Numbered from the stretch's first letter, positions 35,849 to 44,102 are shown. The stretch is 64,000 bases of DNA from Azospirillum thermophilum (GCF_003130795.1 NZ_CP029354.1:62001-126000); one strand, 5' to 3'. Notes: generated from the letters alone by a model not told the origin. Numbers and translations are program-made.

Positions 35849-35876
35849 ATGGCGGGAGAATAGCCCCTCCCGCCAT
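35849..35876. promoter_or_regulatory. Hairpin in the 5' leader of lanthipeptide precursor 1
   Basis: ATGGCGGGAG (35849-35858) and CTCCCGCCAT (35867-35876) are a perfect 10-bp inverted repeat with an 8-nt loop, lying between the TGGGAC boxes and the start codon. Precursor 2 has only the proximal arm at the equivalent place. Confidence 0.5.
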
Positions 35877-35893
35877 CGGGCACTTGGCTGCCG

Positions 35894-35920
35894 GTCCCGG
35901 AGTTTTGACAGGGCGTCCCA
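35894..35920 (-). promoter_or_regulatory. Paired TGGGAC boxes upstream of precursor 1
   Basis: On the minus strand, TGGGAC (35920-35915) and CGGGAC (35899-35894) are spaced 21 bp start to start, with GTCAAAA between. They lie about 85-110 bp upstream of the precursor 1 start. The same arrangement occurs before precursor 2 and lanM. Confidence 0.65.
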
Positions 35921-35941
35921 AAGTGGGGACGGGCGGCCGGC

Positions 35942-36301
35942 TCAGAGCTTTCCGTCCTTGAGCGCCTCGCCGCAGTCGTTGCGCGCGGCCTGCGCCTTCA
36001 GCGACACGACGGCGCAGCCGATGCCGAAGGTGACGATCGACACCAGGACGGCCGTGCCGACGCCGCCGGCGCTGATCCGGTCGAGGTCGTCGTCGGACAA
36101 CGTGCCGCCCGGCCCCGCGGCCTGCTGCCGGTAGAAGGCGGCCAGGGCGGCCGGGTCGACGGCGATGCCGTTGCCGCGGGCGGCATCCGCCAGCAGTTCG
36201 GCGGCGGCCTGCGGCGTGGCGGCGCCGTTCAGCGCCGCGGCCAGTTCGGGCTTTCCGGAGAGCAGGCGGGTCAGGTCGTCGATGGGCAGGGAGGCGGCCA
36301 T
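35942..36301 (-). CDS. Lanthipeptide precursor 2 with Nif11-like leader
   Basis: A 119-residue paralogue of precursor 1. The leader is almost the same (SLPIDDLTRLLSGKPELAAA, ATPQAAAELL, LSDDDLDRISAGG). The core diverges but keeps the frame of key residues: VGTAVLVSIVTFGIGC, then AVVSLKAQAARNDCGEAL. The Cys of GIGC and the later Cys-Gly align with precursor 1, as do three Ser/Thr (the S and T before GIGC and the S of VVS). AAGGA stands 7 bp upstream of ATG 36301. Confidence 0.85.
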   Translation of the reverse strand: MAASLPIDDLTRLLSGKPELAAALNGAATPQAAAELLADAARGNGIAVDPAALAAFYRQQAAGPGGTLSDDDLDRISAGGVGTAVLVSIVTFGIGCAVVSLKAQAARNDCGEALKDGKL

Positions 36302-36383
36302 GATGCTGTCCTTCGTAACGATGGCGCCGGTGACCGGCATGGCGGGAGAGTAGCCAATGCCGCGATGCCGCACTTGGCACCGG

Positions 36384-36410
36384 GTCCCAGTCTTTCGACC
36401 GGGCGTCCCA
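36384..36410 (-). promoter_or_regulatory. Paired TGGGAC boxes upstream of precursor 2
   Basis: TGGGAC (36410-36405) and TGGGAC (36389-36384) on the minus strand, 21 bp apart, with GGTCGAAAGA between. They lie about 85-110 bp upstream of the precursor 2 start and just past the lanM stop codon, so precursor 2 probably has its own promoter. Confidence 0.65.
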
Positions 36411-36423
36411 AACCGCGCAGACC

Positions 36424-39400
36424 TCAGAAGGCGGGCGAGGGGGCGGGCAGCAGCACGTCGGGGATCAGCGTCGGATCGAGGGTGCGGGCGATGCCGTAGC
36501 CGAAGCCGGCCAGCCCCTTGAACAGATGCGGGTCGCCGCCCAGCAGGGCGCCCTCGTCGTGCCACAGCCGGCAGCAGCCCGCCGCGCAGGCATGGGCGAG
36601 GCGGGCGTGCAGCCCGGCTTCGGCCTCGGCCAGCAGCTCCGCCCGGCCGAGCGCGTGGCCGGCGCCGTGCAGGATGGCGAGGCGGCCGCCGTTGCCGCAG
36701 CAGAGATCGTCGGTGGTCTGCAGCGCGTAGCGCCGCGTGGTGGCGAGCGCCGTCTCCAGATCCGCCGCCGTGCCGGGGGCCTCCTCCTCGCCGCCCAGCG
36801 CCTGCAGGATGCCGAGCCGGGACAGCGCGATGCCCGGCGCGCCATGGCACCAGGAGGCGACGAGGCGCGGCGCGCCGCCCGGCGCCGCGGCGCCGTCGCG
36901 CAGGTCGGGCCAGTTGCCGTGCTCCGGCAGGAAGCAGCGCCGCTCATAGGCCAGCGCCCCGGCCATGGCGTCGCGCCACAGCCGGTCGCCGGTGGCGCGG
37001 TAGAGATGGGCGAAGGCCAGGGCGAAGCCCGCCGCGCCGTGCGACAGGCCGGTCAGGCCCGGCGCCCCGGACATCGGCCAGCGCAGGGCGTCGCCGTCGC
37101 GCACCGCCGCCCTCAGCGCGGCATGGCCCGCCGCCGCCGCCGCGGCGAGCAGCCGGGAGCCCGGCTTGCGGGCGTGCAGGGTCAGCAGGGCGAGCGCCAG
37201 CCCGGCCTCGCCGCCGATCAGGTCGTGGGGATGGCCGGCGCCGATGGCCGCCGCGGAAAGATCCGCGATCCGTCCGGCCGCGGCGGTCAGGTGCGGCGCG
37301 TCGAGCAGGTCGCCGCACCAGCCGAGCACCGCGATCAGCCCGCCGATTCCCCCGCCGTAGCCGGGACCGAGCCCGCGCGCCAGATCCTCCGCCCCGGCTC
37401 CGTCGAAGGGGGCGGCCAGCGGCTCCAGCGTGCGGCGGGAGAGATCCCGCAGGGCCGGGTCGTCGAGCAGCCGGCCGGCCGCCGCCAGGAACAGCGCGAT
37501 CCCCGCCGCACCGCCATAGAGGCCGGGGCCGGACGGCTGCGCGACCACCAGCCCCGAGGTGGCGTCCGAGGTCAGCCCGAGCCAGCGCAGCCCGCCGTTG
37601 GGAAATTCCAACGCGCGGCCGGCGATGGTGTCGGCCACGGCGCGCAGCACGTCCCGCCGGATGTCGGGCCCGGCCGGGCGGGTGGCGCGGGGGAGGGCGA
37701 GCGGCGGCAGTCCGCCCAGCGCCTGCCGGATCAGCGCGGAGTCGAGCGCCAGGGCCTGCCCGTCATAGCTCCGCAGCCGGCGCGCGGTGCCGGCCAGCGG
37801 CGGTTCCCGCCACAGCGCGTGCAGCGGGCGGCCTTCCGCGTCGTGGACGCGCAGGTCGCCGGGCCGCACCGAGAAGCGCGGCACGTCGAGCCTGCGCAGC
37901 GCCGCCCGTTCCACCGGGACCAGCGCGCGCAGCGCGGGCGGCAGCCGCGCGCCCTGGCCGTGCAGGGCCTCCAGCAGCAGGTCGAACCCGATCCCGTCGG
38001 CCATGGCGTCGGGGCTGCCGGCCTTGGTCAGCAGCAGGCCGTAGCTCGGCGTCGGCCGCATCATGTAGCGGCCGAGCGCGCCGCCGAGCCGGGCCAGCGG
38101 CGAGTCCGGCGCCGACAGCAGCCAGTCCGCCCGCTCCATCAGCAGCCGGCGCGTGTCGGTGAAGCCGGCGACGATGGCCTCGACATGGTCGGCCGGGCCG
38201 CGCGGCACCCCGTCCAGCACCGGGACATGGCCGGCCGGGAAGGGGGCGGTCAGCTCGACCGCGGTCATCCAGTCGGTCCCGGCATTGGCGAAGCCGGGCT
38301 CGCCGATGCCCAGGGGTCCGGCGGGCGGCCCGAAGGCGGCGAAGTTGACGGGGCGGCCATCGCCGCTGAAGCCGTAGAGCGGCAGGAAGCCGCTGGTCGG
38401 CAGGCCCGGCAGGCGTGGCGCGTCGATCTCGGGCTGGCCGGCGATGGTCGAGGGATGCGGGTGGAGCAGGCATTCCACGTCGATCAGCACCGGGCAGGCT
38501 CCGGCGGCGACCAGATTCTCGTGGTGCAGGTCGTTGCCGTCGAGCGCCGTATAGAGCGCCATCAGGCTGCCGGCCCGCCACCAGTAGGCCTCCAGCTCCG
38601 CGGCGTCGCGGCAGGGGGCGGGCTCCACCCACTCCATCCAGCCGTAGCCGTCGCGCTCCAGCACCGCCGGCACCCGGTGGGCGTGGCGGAGCCCCTGGCC
38701 GTTCACCCAGCGCAGCAGGTCGGAGAAGGCCGCCTCCATCGACAGGTCGCGCGGCTTGTAGGCGACGGAGCGGCCGTCGGCGAGGCGCAGCCGGGCGACC
38801 GTCCGGCCGCCGGCATGGGGGTCCGACAGCCCGGCCTCGACCGCCACGGGCGGCGCGCCGGCGGCGACCGCCTCGGCGTCGGCGGCCAGCCGCTCCAGCA
38901 GTTCGGCCGCCGCCCCGGCGCCCTGCCCGACCAGCAGGCAGAGGCTGCGCGCCAGGACGGGATACCGCATGAACAGCCCGGCATAGCCGTCCGCCAGCGT
39001 GCCGGCGACGAAGGTGCGGTAGGCGGCGTCGGGCGCCTTTTCGCCGGCCGGGCTCCGGCCGAGCAGGACGGCGAGCAGGTCGGGCGGGTGGCCGTGGCGG
39101 AAGGCGGCGTGGAGCGTCGGGGCGGCGACCTGCGACAGGCGGCGGAGGATGGCGCGCTCCAGCCCGTCCAGCAGGGCGTCGCCGGTCCAGGCCGCGGGAA
39201 CGCCGCGCTCGGCGAGCCGCCGGCACAGCAGGGCGCGGGCGAGGCGGGCGGCCGGGGCCAGCAGGTCGGCGAAGGGAAGGGTGCGCGGATCGGCCGGGGG
39301 TGGGCCCTGCGTGCCGGCGCCGCGCGCCGCCTCCATCAGCGCGGCCAGCGTGTCCGCCCAGTCCGGCACCCCGGGGCTGCGGAGCGGGCGCACCGCGGCC

Positions 39401-39642
39401 GGCCACAGCCCCTCCGCCCGCAGATGGCGCCGCATCGCCTGCCGGTCGCCGCCCGCGGCATAGCGGAGCCAGCGGGCATAGCGGCCGGCGGCGGCGGGAT
39501 CGCGCAGCCGCTCGCCCGCGGCGGCGGCGCGCAGCCCCTCCGCCCGCCGGAACAGGTCGTCGGCATCGAAGACGGTGCGGTCGTCGCCGGAGGGAACGCC
39601 GGCGGTCGGATCGGGCGGGGCGGTGGGCACGGCGGTGGGCAC
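36424..39642 (-). CDS. lanM: Class II lanthipeptide synthetase (LanM), CCG type
   Basis: A 1072-residue bifunctional enzyme. The N-terminal dehydratase domain (about 200-630) has the LanM motifs YKPRD (295-299), DLHHEN (371-376) and DVECLLHP (388-395), which phosphorylate and eliminate Ser/Thr. The C-terminal LanC-like cyclase (about 700-1065) has LSHGAAG, the zinc Cys of SWCHGAPG (C932) and CCGNGG (C981, C982). CCG rather than CHG marks the ProcM-like group with three Cys zinc ligands, known for processing Nif11-leader precursors such as the two downstream. The start is a GTG with AGGA upstream. Confidence 0.93.
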   Translation of the reverse strand: MPTAVPTAPPDPTAGVPSGDDRTVFDADDLFRRAEGLRAAAAGERLRDPAAAGRYARWLRYAAGGDRQAMRRHLRAEGLWPAAVRPLRSPGVPDWADTLAALMEAARGAGTQGPPPADPRTLPFADLLAPAARLARALLCRRLAERGVPAAWTGDALLDGLERAILRRLSQVAAPTLHAAFRHGHPPDLLAVLLGRSPAGEKAPDAAYRTFVAGTLADGYAGLFMRYPVLARSLCLLVGQGAGAAAELLERLAADAEAVAAGAPPVAVEAGLSDPHAGGRTVARLRLADGRSVAYKPRDLSMEAAFSDLLRWVNGQGLRHAHRVPAVLERDGYGWMEWVEPAPCRDAAELEAYWWRAGSLMALYTALDGNDLHHENLVAAGACPVLIDVECLLHPHPSTIAGQPEIDAPRLPGLPTSGFLPLYGFSGDGRPVNFAAFGPPAGPLGIGEPGFANAGTDWMTAVELTAPFPAGHVPVLDGVPRGPADHVEAIVAGFTDTRRLLMERADWLLSAPDSPLARLGGALGRYMMRPTPSYGLLLTKAGSPDAMADGIGFDLLLEALHGQGARLPPALRALVPVERAALRRLDVPRFSVRPGDLRVHDAEGRPLHALWREPPLAGTARRLRSYDGQALALDSALIRQALGGLPPLALPRATRPAGPDIRRDVLRAVADTIAGRALEFPNGGLRWLGLTSDATSGLVVAQPSGPGLYGGAAGIALFLAAAGRLLDDPALRDLSRRTLEPLAAPFDGAGAEDLARGLGPGYGGGIGGLIAVLGWCGDLLDAPHLTAAAGRIADLSAAAIGAGHPHDLIGGEAGLALALLTLHARKPGSRLLAAAAAAGHAALRAAVRDGDALRWPMSGAPGLTGLSHGAAGFALAFAHLYRATGDRLWRDAMAGALAYERRCFLPEHGNWPDLRDGAAAPGGAPRLVASWCHGAPGIALSRLGILQALGGEEEAPGTAADLETALATTRRYALQTTDDLCCGNGGRLAILHGAGHALGRAELLAEAEAGLHARLAHACAAGCCRLWHDEGALLGGDPHLFKGLAGFGYGIARTLDPTLIPDVLLPAPSPAF

Positions 39643-39713
39643 GGCGGTCCTGTCGGCCGGGAGGCGGGGCGGCGGAGGATAGCGGAGCGCCGCCGCCCCG
39701 CGCTATCCGAGCC

Positions 39714-39740
39714 GTCCCAATTCCTTGACCTTTCGTCCCA
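39714..39740 (-). promoter_or_regulatory. Paired TGGGAC boxes upstream of lanM
   Basis: TGGGAC (39740-39735) and TGGGAC (39719-39714) on the minus strand, again 21 bp apart, with GGTCAAGG between. They lie about 70-100 bp upstream of the lanM start. Confidence 0.65.
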
Positions 39741-39769
39741 GACCGGCCGTGCCGGGCCGGGGGAGCGGC

Positions 39770-39952
39770 TCAGCCGCCGCAGCAGCGCCGGCCCAGCGTC
39801 ATCAGGATCTGCTTCTTCCTGAAGGCCTGGGGATCGAGCGGCGGCTCCTCCGGGGCGAGGCGGGCATGCTCCCGCAGGTAGCGCTCGTAGGAATCGTCTT
39901 TCAGCAGGCGGCACAGGCCGGTCCAGGCGGCGCGGAGATCGAAGGAGGACAT
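39770..39952 (-). CDS. Small YbdD/YjiX-like (Sel_put) protein
   Basis: A 60-residue protein starting MSSFDLRAAWTGLCRLL at ATG 39952 (GAGG upstream). The pattern DSYERYLREHARLAPEEPPLDPQAFRKKQ and the C-terminal RRCCGG fit the YbdD/YjiX family (PF04328), small proteins usually encoded next to CstA-type carbon-starvation peptide/pyruvate transporters. No CstA gene lies nearby. It sits 130 bp upstream of lanM on the same strand but is separated from it by the TGGGAC boxes. Confidence 0.62.
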   Translation of the reverse strand: MSSFDLRAAWTGLCRLLKDDSYERYLREHARLAPEEPPLDPQAFRKKQILMTLGRRCCGG

Positions 39953-40029
39953 CGGACTGCCTCGGGAAACGGGAAGCGGAAGAACGGTCACCCGATCCTA
40001 GCCCCGGCGGGCCGGGCGTCCGTCGCCGT

Positions 40030-40115
40030 TCGGGCGAGCGGCGGCAGGGGGAGGGCGAGCGGCGGCGGGAGCGGGGCGAGCGGCAGGGGACGAGCGGCAG
40101 GGGACGAGCGGCGGG
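40030..40115 (+). repeat. Degenerate GAGCGGC tandem repeat upstream of usp gene
   Basis: Six or so imperfect copies of a 12-16 bp unit built on CGAGCGGCGG / CGAGCGGCAGGGGA. No gene is supported here. It lies about 90 bp upstream of the universal stress protein ATG. Confidence 0.5.
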
Positions 40116-40200
40116 GTGGTCTTTCCGGGCCGCAACCTTTTATAGTGGGGGGTGGCAGCCCGGCGGAACGGCCCGTCCCGTCGGCGTTCCGGAGAAGATC

Positions 40201-40677
40201 ATGAGCTACTTCCTCGACCGCATCGTCTACGCCACCGAGCTGGAACCGGACGATGCGCGCGTCTTCCGTCATGCGGTCGGCCTCGCCCGCCAGTTCGATG
40301 CCAAGCTGCACGTCATCACCGTGGCGAAGGGGCGCGACCAGCCGCGCATCGACGATTATCTCAGCCACGAGGAGATCGCGCGGCTGCACGCCGATGCCGC
40401 CGATGCGCTGCACGTCCGGCTGGAAAGCCGCATCGACGCCTTCTGCACCGCCAACCCCGACCTGGACGCCCGCGGCGTCATCGCCGAGCTGCATGTGCGC
40501 GACGGCGACGCCGCCGCCCAGATCCTGGCGCTGGCCGGGCGGGTCGGGGCGGGGATGATCGTGCTGGGGTCGCACGGGCACAGCCCGCTCGGCGAGATGC
40601 TGATCGGCTCGGTGGCGCACACGGTGCTGGTGCGCTCGCGGGTGCCGGTGCTGCTGGTGCCGATCAACACGCACTGA
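40201..40677 (+). CDS. Universal stress protein (UspA family)
   Basis: A 158-residue single-domain protein. It opens IVYATELEPDDARVFRHAVGLARQFDAKLHVITV and has the ATP-binding motif GSHGHSPLGEMLIGSVAHTV near the C-terminus (G-2x-G-9x-G-S/T), so it is probably of the ATP-binding class. CGGAGAAG precedes the ATG. Confidence 0.93.
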   Translation: MSYFLDRIVYATELEPDDARVFRHAVGLARQFDAKLHVITVAKGRDQPRIDDYLSHEEIARLHADAADALHVRLESRIDAFCTANPDLDARGVIAELHVRDGDAAAQILALAGRVGAGMIVLGSHGHSPLGEMLIGSVAHTVLVRSRVPVLLVPINTH

Positions 40678-40701
40678 CCGGCGCTCCCGTCCGACGCCGG
40701 G

Positions 40702-41352
40702 TCAGCTGAAGCCGAGGTAACGGCCCGGCCGGTGGTTGATCGCCAGCAGCATGTTGACGATGGTCGCCCCCACCACCGACAGCAGCAGCCGGTCCGGCGT
40801 CAGCACGAACACCGCCGCCGCCAGGATCGACAGGTCGATGGCGAGCTGGAAGTAGCCGGCGCGGATGCCGTGCCGCTCCTGCAGGTAGAGCGCCAGGATG
40901 TTGATGCCGCCGAGCCCGGTGCGGTGGCGGAACAGCATCAGCAGGCCGGTGCCGCACAGCCCGCCGCCGATCACCGTGGCGTAGAGCGGGTCGAGGTGGG
41001 TGAAGCCGATCCACTGGTCGGTCAGCCGCGAGAACAGCGTCACCAGCGCGATGGCGATGAAGGTGCGCAGCGTGAAGGCCCAGCCCAGCCGCTTCCACGC
41101 CAGGACGTAGAAGGGCAGGTTGACGACGAAGAACAGCGGGCCGAAGGCGAAGGGCGTGACGTAGCTGAGCAGCAGCGCCGCCCCGGCGATGCCGCCGGTC
41201 AGCAGCATCGTCTTGCCGTAGATCACCATGCCCAGCGCGATGAACAGCGTGCCGAGCAGCATGGCGATGGCGTCTTCGTAGAGCCGGTGGCGGTGCGTCG
41301 GGGCAGGCACCGCCGTCACGCCGGACTCGGACGCGGAGAGGGTGTCGGACAT
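40702..41352 (-). CDS. YitT-family membrane protein
   Basis: A 216-residue protein with about five transmembrane helices after a 25-residue cytosolic stretch: AIAMLLGTLFIALGMVIY, GGIAGAALLLSYV, FFVVNLPFYVLAWKRLG, FIAIALVTLFSRL and the C-terminal LSVVGATIVNMLLAI. GGIAG near residue 53 and the GTGLLMLFRHRTGLGGINILALYL segment are YitT (DUF161) signatures. Transport function unknown. It lies 22 bp after the aminotransferase on the same strand and may be cotranscribed. Confidence 0.85.
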   Translation of the reverse strand: MSDTLSASESGVTAVPAPTHRHRLYEDAIAMLLGTLFIALGMVIYGKTMLLTGGIAGAALLLSYVTPFAFGPLFFVVNLPFYVLAWKRLGWAFTLRTFIAIALVTLFSRLTDQWIGFTHLDPLYATVIGGGLCGTGLLMLFRHRTGLGGINILALYLQERHGIRAGYFQLAIDLSILAAAVFVLTPDRLLLSVVGATIVNMLLAINHRPGRYLGFS

Positions 41353-41374
41353 GGCAGGCTCCCCCCTCTCCCGC

Positions 41375-42547
41375 TCAGCGCAGCGCCGCGAACCTGGCGA
41401 CGACCTCGGCGACGTCCGCCGTCTTCAGCCCGGCGATGTTGATGCGGCCGGAGGTCGGCATGTAGATCGCGTGCTCCGCGCGCAGCCGCAGCACCTCGGC
41501 CTCGGTCAGCGGCAGCAGGGAGAACATGCCCTCCTGCCCCTCGATCGCCGAGAGCGCCGGCCAGACCGGGGCGAGGCCGGCGGCGAGCGCCCGGCGCAGC
41601 CCGACGATGCGGGCGCGCATGCCCTCCAGCTCCTCGCGCCAGTCGCGGGTCAGCGCCTCGTCGCCGAGGATGGTGCGGACCACGGCGGCCCCGTGGTCGG
41701 GCGGCATGGAATAGCTGGTGCGGGCCAGCGCCATCAGGTTGGAACGGGCGAGTGCGGCGGCGTCGGCGCTGGCCGACACGGCGAAGATGGCGCCGGTGCG
41801 CTCGCGGTAGAGGCCGAAGGACTTGGAGGAGGAGACGGCGACCAGCGTCTCCGGCACCGCGGCGATCAGGTGGCGCAGCCCGGCGGCATCCTCCTCCAGC
41901 CCGCGGCCGAAACCCTGGTAGGCGAGGTCGACCAGCGGCAGCACGCCCCGCTTCTCCAGCGTCGCGGCCAGCACGGCCCACTGGTCGGCCGACAGCGGCG
42001 CGCCGGTCGGGTTGTGGCAGCTTCCGTGCAGCAGGGCGGCGTCGCCCGGCCCGGCCGCCTCCAGCGCCTCGACCATGCGGTCGAACAGCACGGTCTGGCC
42101 GGCGGCGTCGAAGAAGGGATGGCTGGACACCGTCAGGCCGGCGGCGCCGAAGATGCCGACATGGTTCGGCCAGGTCGGCGTCCCGACCAGGATGCGCCTG
42201 CAGCCGCCGCGCAGCAGCAGGTCGGCGGCGAGACGCAGGGCGCCGGAGCCGCCCGGGGTCTGGACGCCGGCGGCGACGACGCGGCGGCCCGCCGCGCCGC
42301 CCACGAGGTTCCACAGCCGCTCCAGATAGAGCGTGTCGCCTTCCAGCCCGATGTAGGCCTTGCTGTCCTGGCTCTCCAGCAGCAGGCGCTCGGCCGCCTT
42401 GACGGCGCGGAAGACCGGGGTCCGCCCCGCCTCGTCGCGATAGACGCCGACGCCGAGGTCCACCTTGCCGGGGCGGCTGTCCTGGTTGTAGAGGCCGATC
42501 AGGGCGAGCAGGGCGTCGTCGGGCTGGCGCGAGAGGGCGTCGAACAT
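41375..42547 (-). CDS. Aromatic amino-acid aminotransferase (class I, TyrB/AspC type)
   Basis: A 390-residue PLP enzyme. MFDALSRQPDDALLALIGLYNQDSRPGKVDLGVGVYRDE is the TyrB/AspC opening. The motif SSSKSFGLYRERTG contains the PLP-binding Lys, and SCHNPTGAPLS and DLAYQGFGRG are present. A tyrosine/phenylalanine/aspartate preference is inferred from family. Confidence 0.92.
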   Translation of the reverse strand: MFDALSRQPDDALLALIGLYNQDSRPGKVDLGVGVYRDEAGRTPVFRAVKAAERLLLESQDSKAYIGLEGDTLYLERLWNLVGGAAGRRVVAAGVQTPGGSGALRLAADLLLRGGCRRILVGTPTWPNHVGIFGAAGLTVSSHPFFDAAGQTVLFDRMVEALEAAGPGDAALLHGSCHNPTGAPLSADQWAVLAATLEKRGVLPLVDLAYQGFGRGLEEDAAGLRHLIAAVPETLVAVSSSKSFGLYRERTGAIFAVSASADAAALARSNLMALARTSYSMPPDHGAAVVRTILGDEALTRDWREELEGMRARIVGLRRALAAGLAPVWPALSAIEGQEGMFSLLPLTEAEVLRLRAEHAIYMPTSGRINIAGLKTADVAEVVARFAALR

Positions 42548-42744
42548 GTGTGGCCGTCCGGTTGGCAGAGGGTGGCTGTCGGATGGGCGCCCCCGGGCGC
42601 CCGGCCGCGATCCTCCGCTTTCACGCGTCCGTGCACAATCGGGAAGTTCTCAAGGACGCCCTGCGCTGGAGCGGGGGACGCCGGGAGAAGAGGTGCGGGG
42701 GGAAGGCCGTTCCGCCTCGCCTTCCCCCCGTCCATCCCGCGGAC

Positions 42745-43818
42745 TTACGCCACGCCGAAGCGGTAGACGATCTGTCCGGCATACCACTGCCCCGGCCACA
42801 ACGCGGTGGAGGGGAAGTGGGGGATGTTGACGGAGTTCGGGAAGTGCGACGGCTCCGCGCAGAAGGCGCTGTGCCGGGTGTAGAGCGTGCCGCCCTTGCC
42901 GAGGTCGCGCGGGCTTTTGCCTTCCAGGAAGTTGCCGGTGTAGAGCTGCAGGCCGGGTTCGGTCGAGAGGACCTCCAGCGTCCGGCCGCTGCCGGGATGG
43001 AGGATGCGGGCGTGCAGGCCCATCAGGTCCGCCGGCTTGTCGATCACGTAATGCAGGTCGTAGCCGCGGCCGTTCACCAGCATCGGGTGGTCGGCCTCGA
43101 TCCGCGCGCCGAAGGCGGTGGGGGCGCGGAAGTCGAAGGGGGTGCCGGCGACCTCCGCCTGCTCGCCGGTCGGGATCGCCGTCCCGTTCAGCGGCAGGTA
43201 GCGGCTGGCGCGCACGGTGGCGACATGGTCGAGGATGGAGGAGCCCAGGTCGCCCGACAGGTTGAAGAAGGTGTGGTCGGTGAAGTTGGCGACGGTGCGG
43301 CGGTCGGCGGCGACGGCGTTCCAGGCGATGGTCAGCGCGTTGTCGTCGCTCAGCGAATAGACCAGCCGGACCGGCAGCGTGCCGGGGAAGCCCTCCTCCC
43401 CGTCCTGGAAGACGTAGGTCAGCTCCAGGCTCGCCTCGTCGAGCTGGCGGGCGTCGAAGACGCGCATGCGCGAGCCGCGCTGGCCGCCGTGCAGCGTGTG
43501 CGGCGGGGCGTTGACCGCCGTCCGGTGCTCCACCCCGTCCAGCGTGAAGCGGCCCTGGTCGATGCGCCCGCAATAGCGGCCGATGAAGGAGCCCATGGAG
43601 GCCTGCCCGTTCATCGCGCCGTCGATGTCGTCATAGCCCTGCACCACGTCGCCGAGCACGCCGTCGCGGTCGGGCACCAGGATCTGCTCGATCTTGGCGC
43701 CGTAGTTGGTGATCCGTGCCACCATGCCGGTGCCGTTGCGCAGGGTGAACAGGTCGACAGGCCTGCCCTCGACGGTCGTACGGTAGTTCTCGCGCTGAAG
43801 TTCGCTGTAGCTCGCCAT
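42745..43818 (-). CDS. galM: Aldose 1-epimerase (galactose mutarotase)
   Basis: A 357-residue protein of the GalM family, interconverting alpha and beta sugar anomers. LHGG (the His near APPHTLHGGQRG) and the second His in NFTDHTFFNLSGD are catalytic, with the Glu in VLSTEPGLQLYTGNF. ATG 43818 begins MASYSELQ and is preceded by GGGGTGG; an in-frame start at 43851 is possible. Confidence 0.92.
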   Translation of the reverse strand: MASYSELQRENYRTTVEGRPVDLFTLRNGTGMVARITNYGAKIEQILVPDRDGVLGDVVQGYDDIDGAMNGQASMGSFIGRYCGRIDQGRFTLDGVEHRTAVNAPPHTLHGGQRGSRMRVFDARQLDEASLELTYVFQDGEEGFPGTLPVRLVYSLSDDNALTIAWNAVAADRRTVANFTDHTFFNLSGDLGSSILDHVATVRASRYLPLNGTAIPTGEQAEVAGTPFDFRAPTAFGARIEADHPMLVNGRGYDLHYVIDKPADLMGLHARILHPGSGRTLEVLSTEPGLQLYTGNFLEGKSPRDLGKGGTLYTRHSAFCAEPSHFPNSVNIPHFPSTALWPGQWYAGQIVYRFGVA

Positions 43819-43854
43819 GGTCCACCCCGACAGAGAATCCGTCCCGGGCAATGC

Positions 43855-43891
43855 ACCCGGAGGAAAAAGGGCCCGGAGGAAAAAAAGGGCC
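43855..43891 (+). repeat. Tandem GGAGGAAAAAGGGCC repeat upstream of galM
   Basis: Two near copies, CCCGGAGGAAAAAGGGCC and CCCGGAGGAAAAAAAGGGCC, upstream of galM. Too weak to call a promoter or terminator. Confidence 0.5.
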
Positions 43892-44021
43892 GACGGGCGG
43901 GGTACGCACGGCGGCCCAAGGCAAACGGGAGAAACGGCTTTGGCACTGCATCGACCTGTAGCAGCCCACCAAAGTCGGGCATATTAGTATATCAATCCGA
44001 CATACCCGGCGATGTGGCAGA

Positions 44022-44072
44022 GTGACACAGTGACCGGTGACACAGTGACCGGTGACACAGTGACCGGTGACA
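44022..44072 (+). repeat. 15-bp tandem repeat, 3.4 copies
   Basis: GTGACACAGTGACCG is repeated exactly at 44022, 44037 and 44052 with a partial fourth copy. It lies 30 bp downstream of the chemoreceptor stop codon. It is too short and too few for CRISPR. Confidence 0.85.
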
Positions 44073-44102
44073 GCGTTCAGAGCGAGGCGGCGCCGGTCCG
44101 GC

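Noticed and set aside
36526..39822. A 1098-residue open frame on the plus strand
   Set aside because: It is antisense to lanM, has no recognisable domain and is rich in Arg/Gly/Gln repeats.
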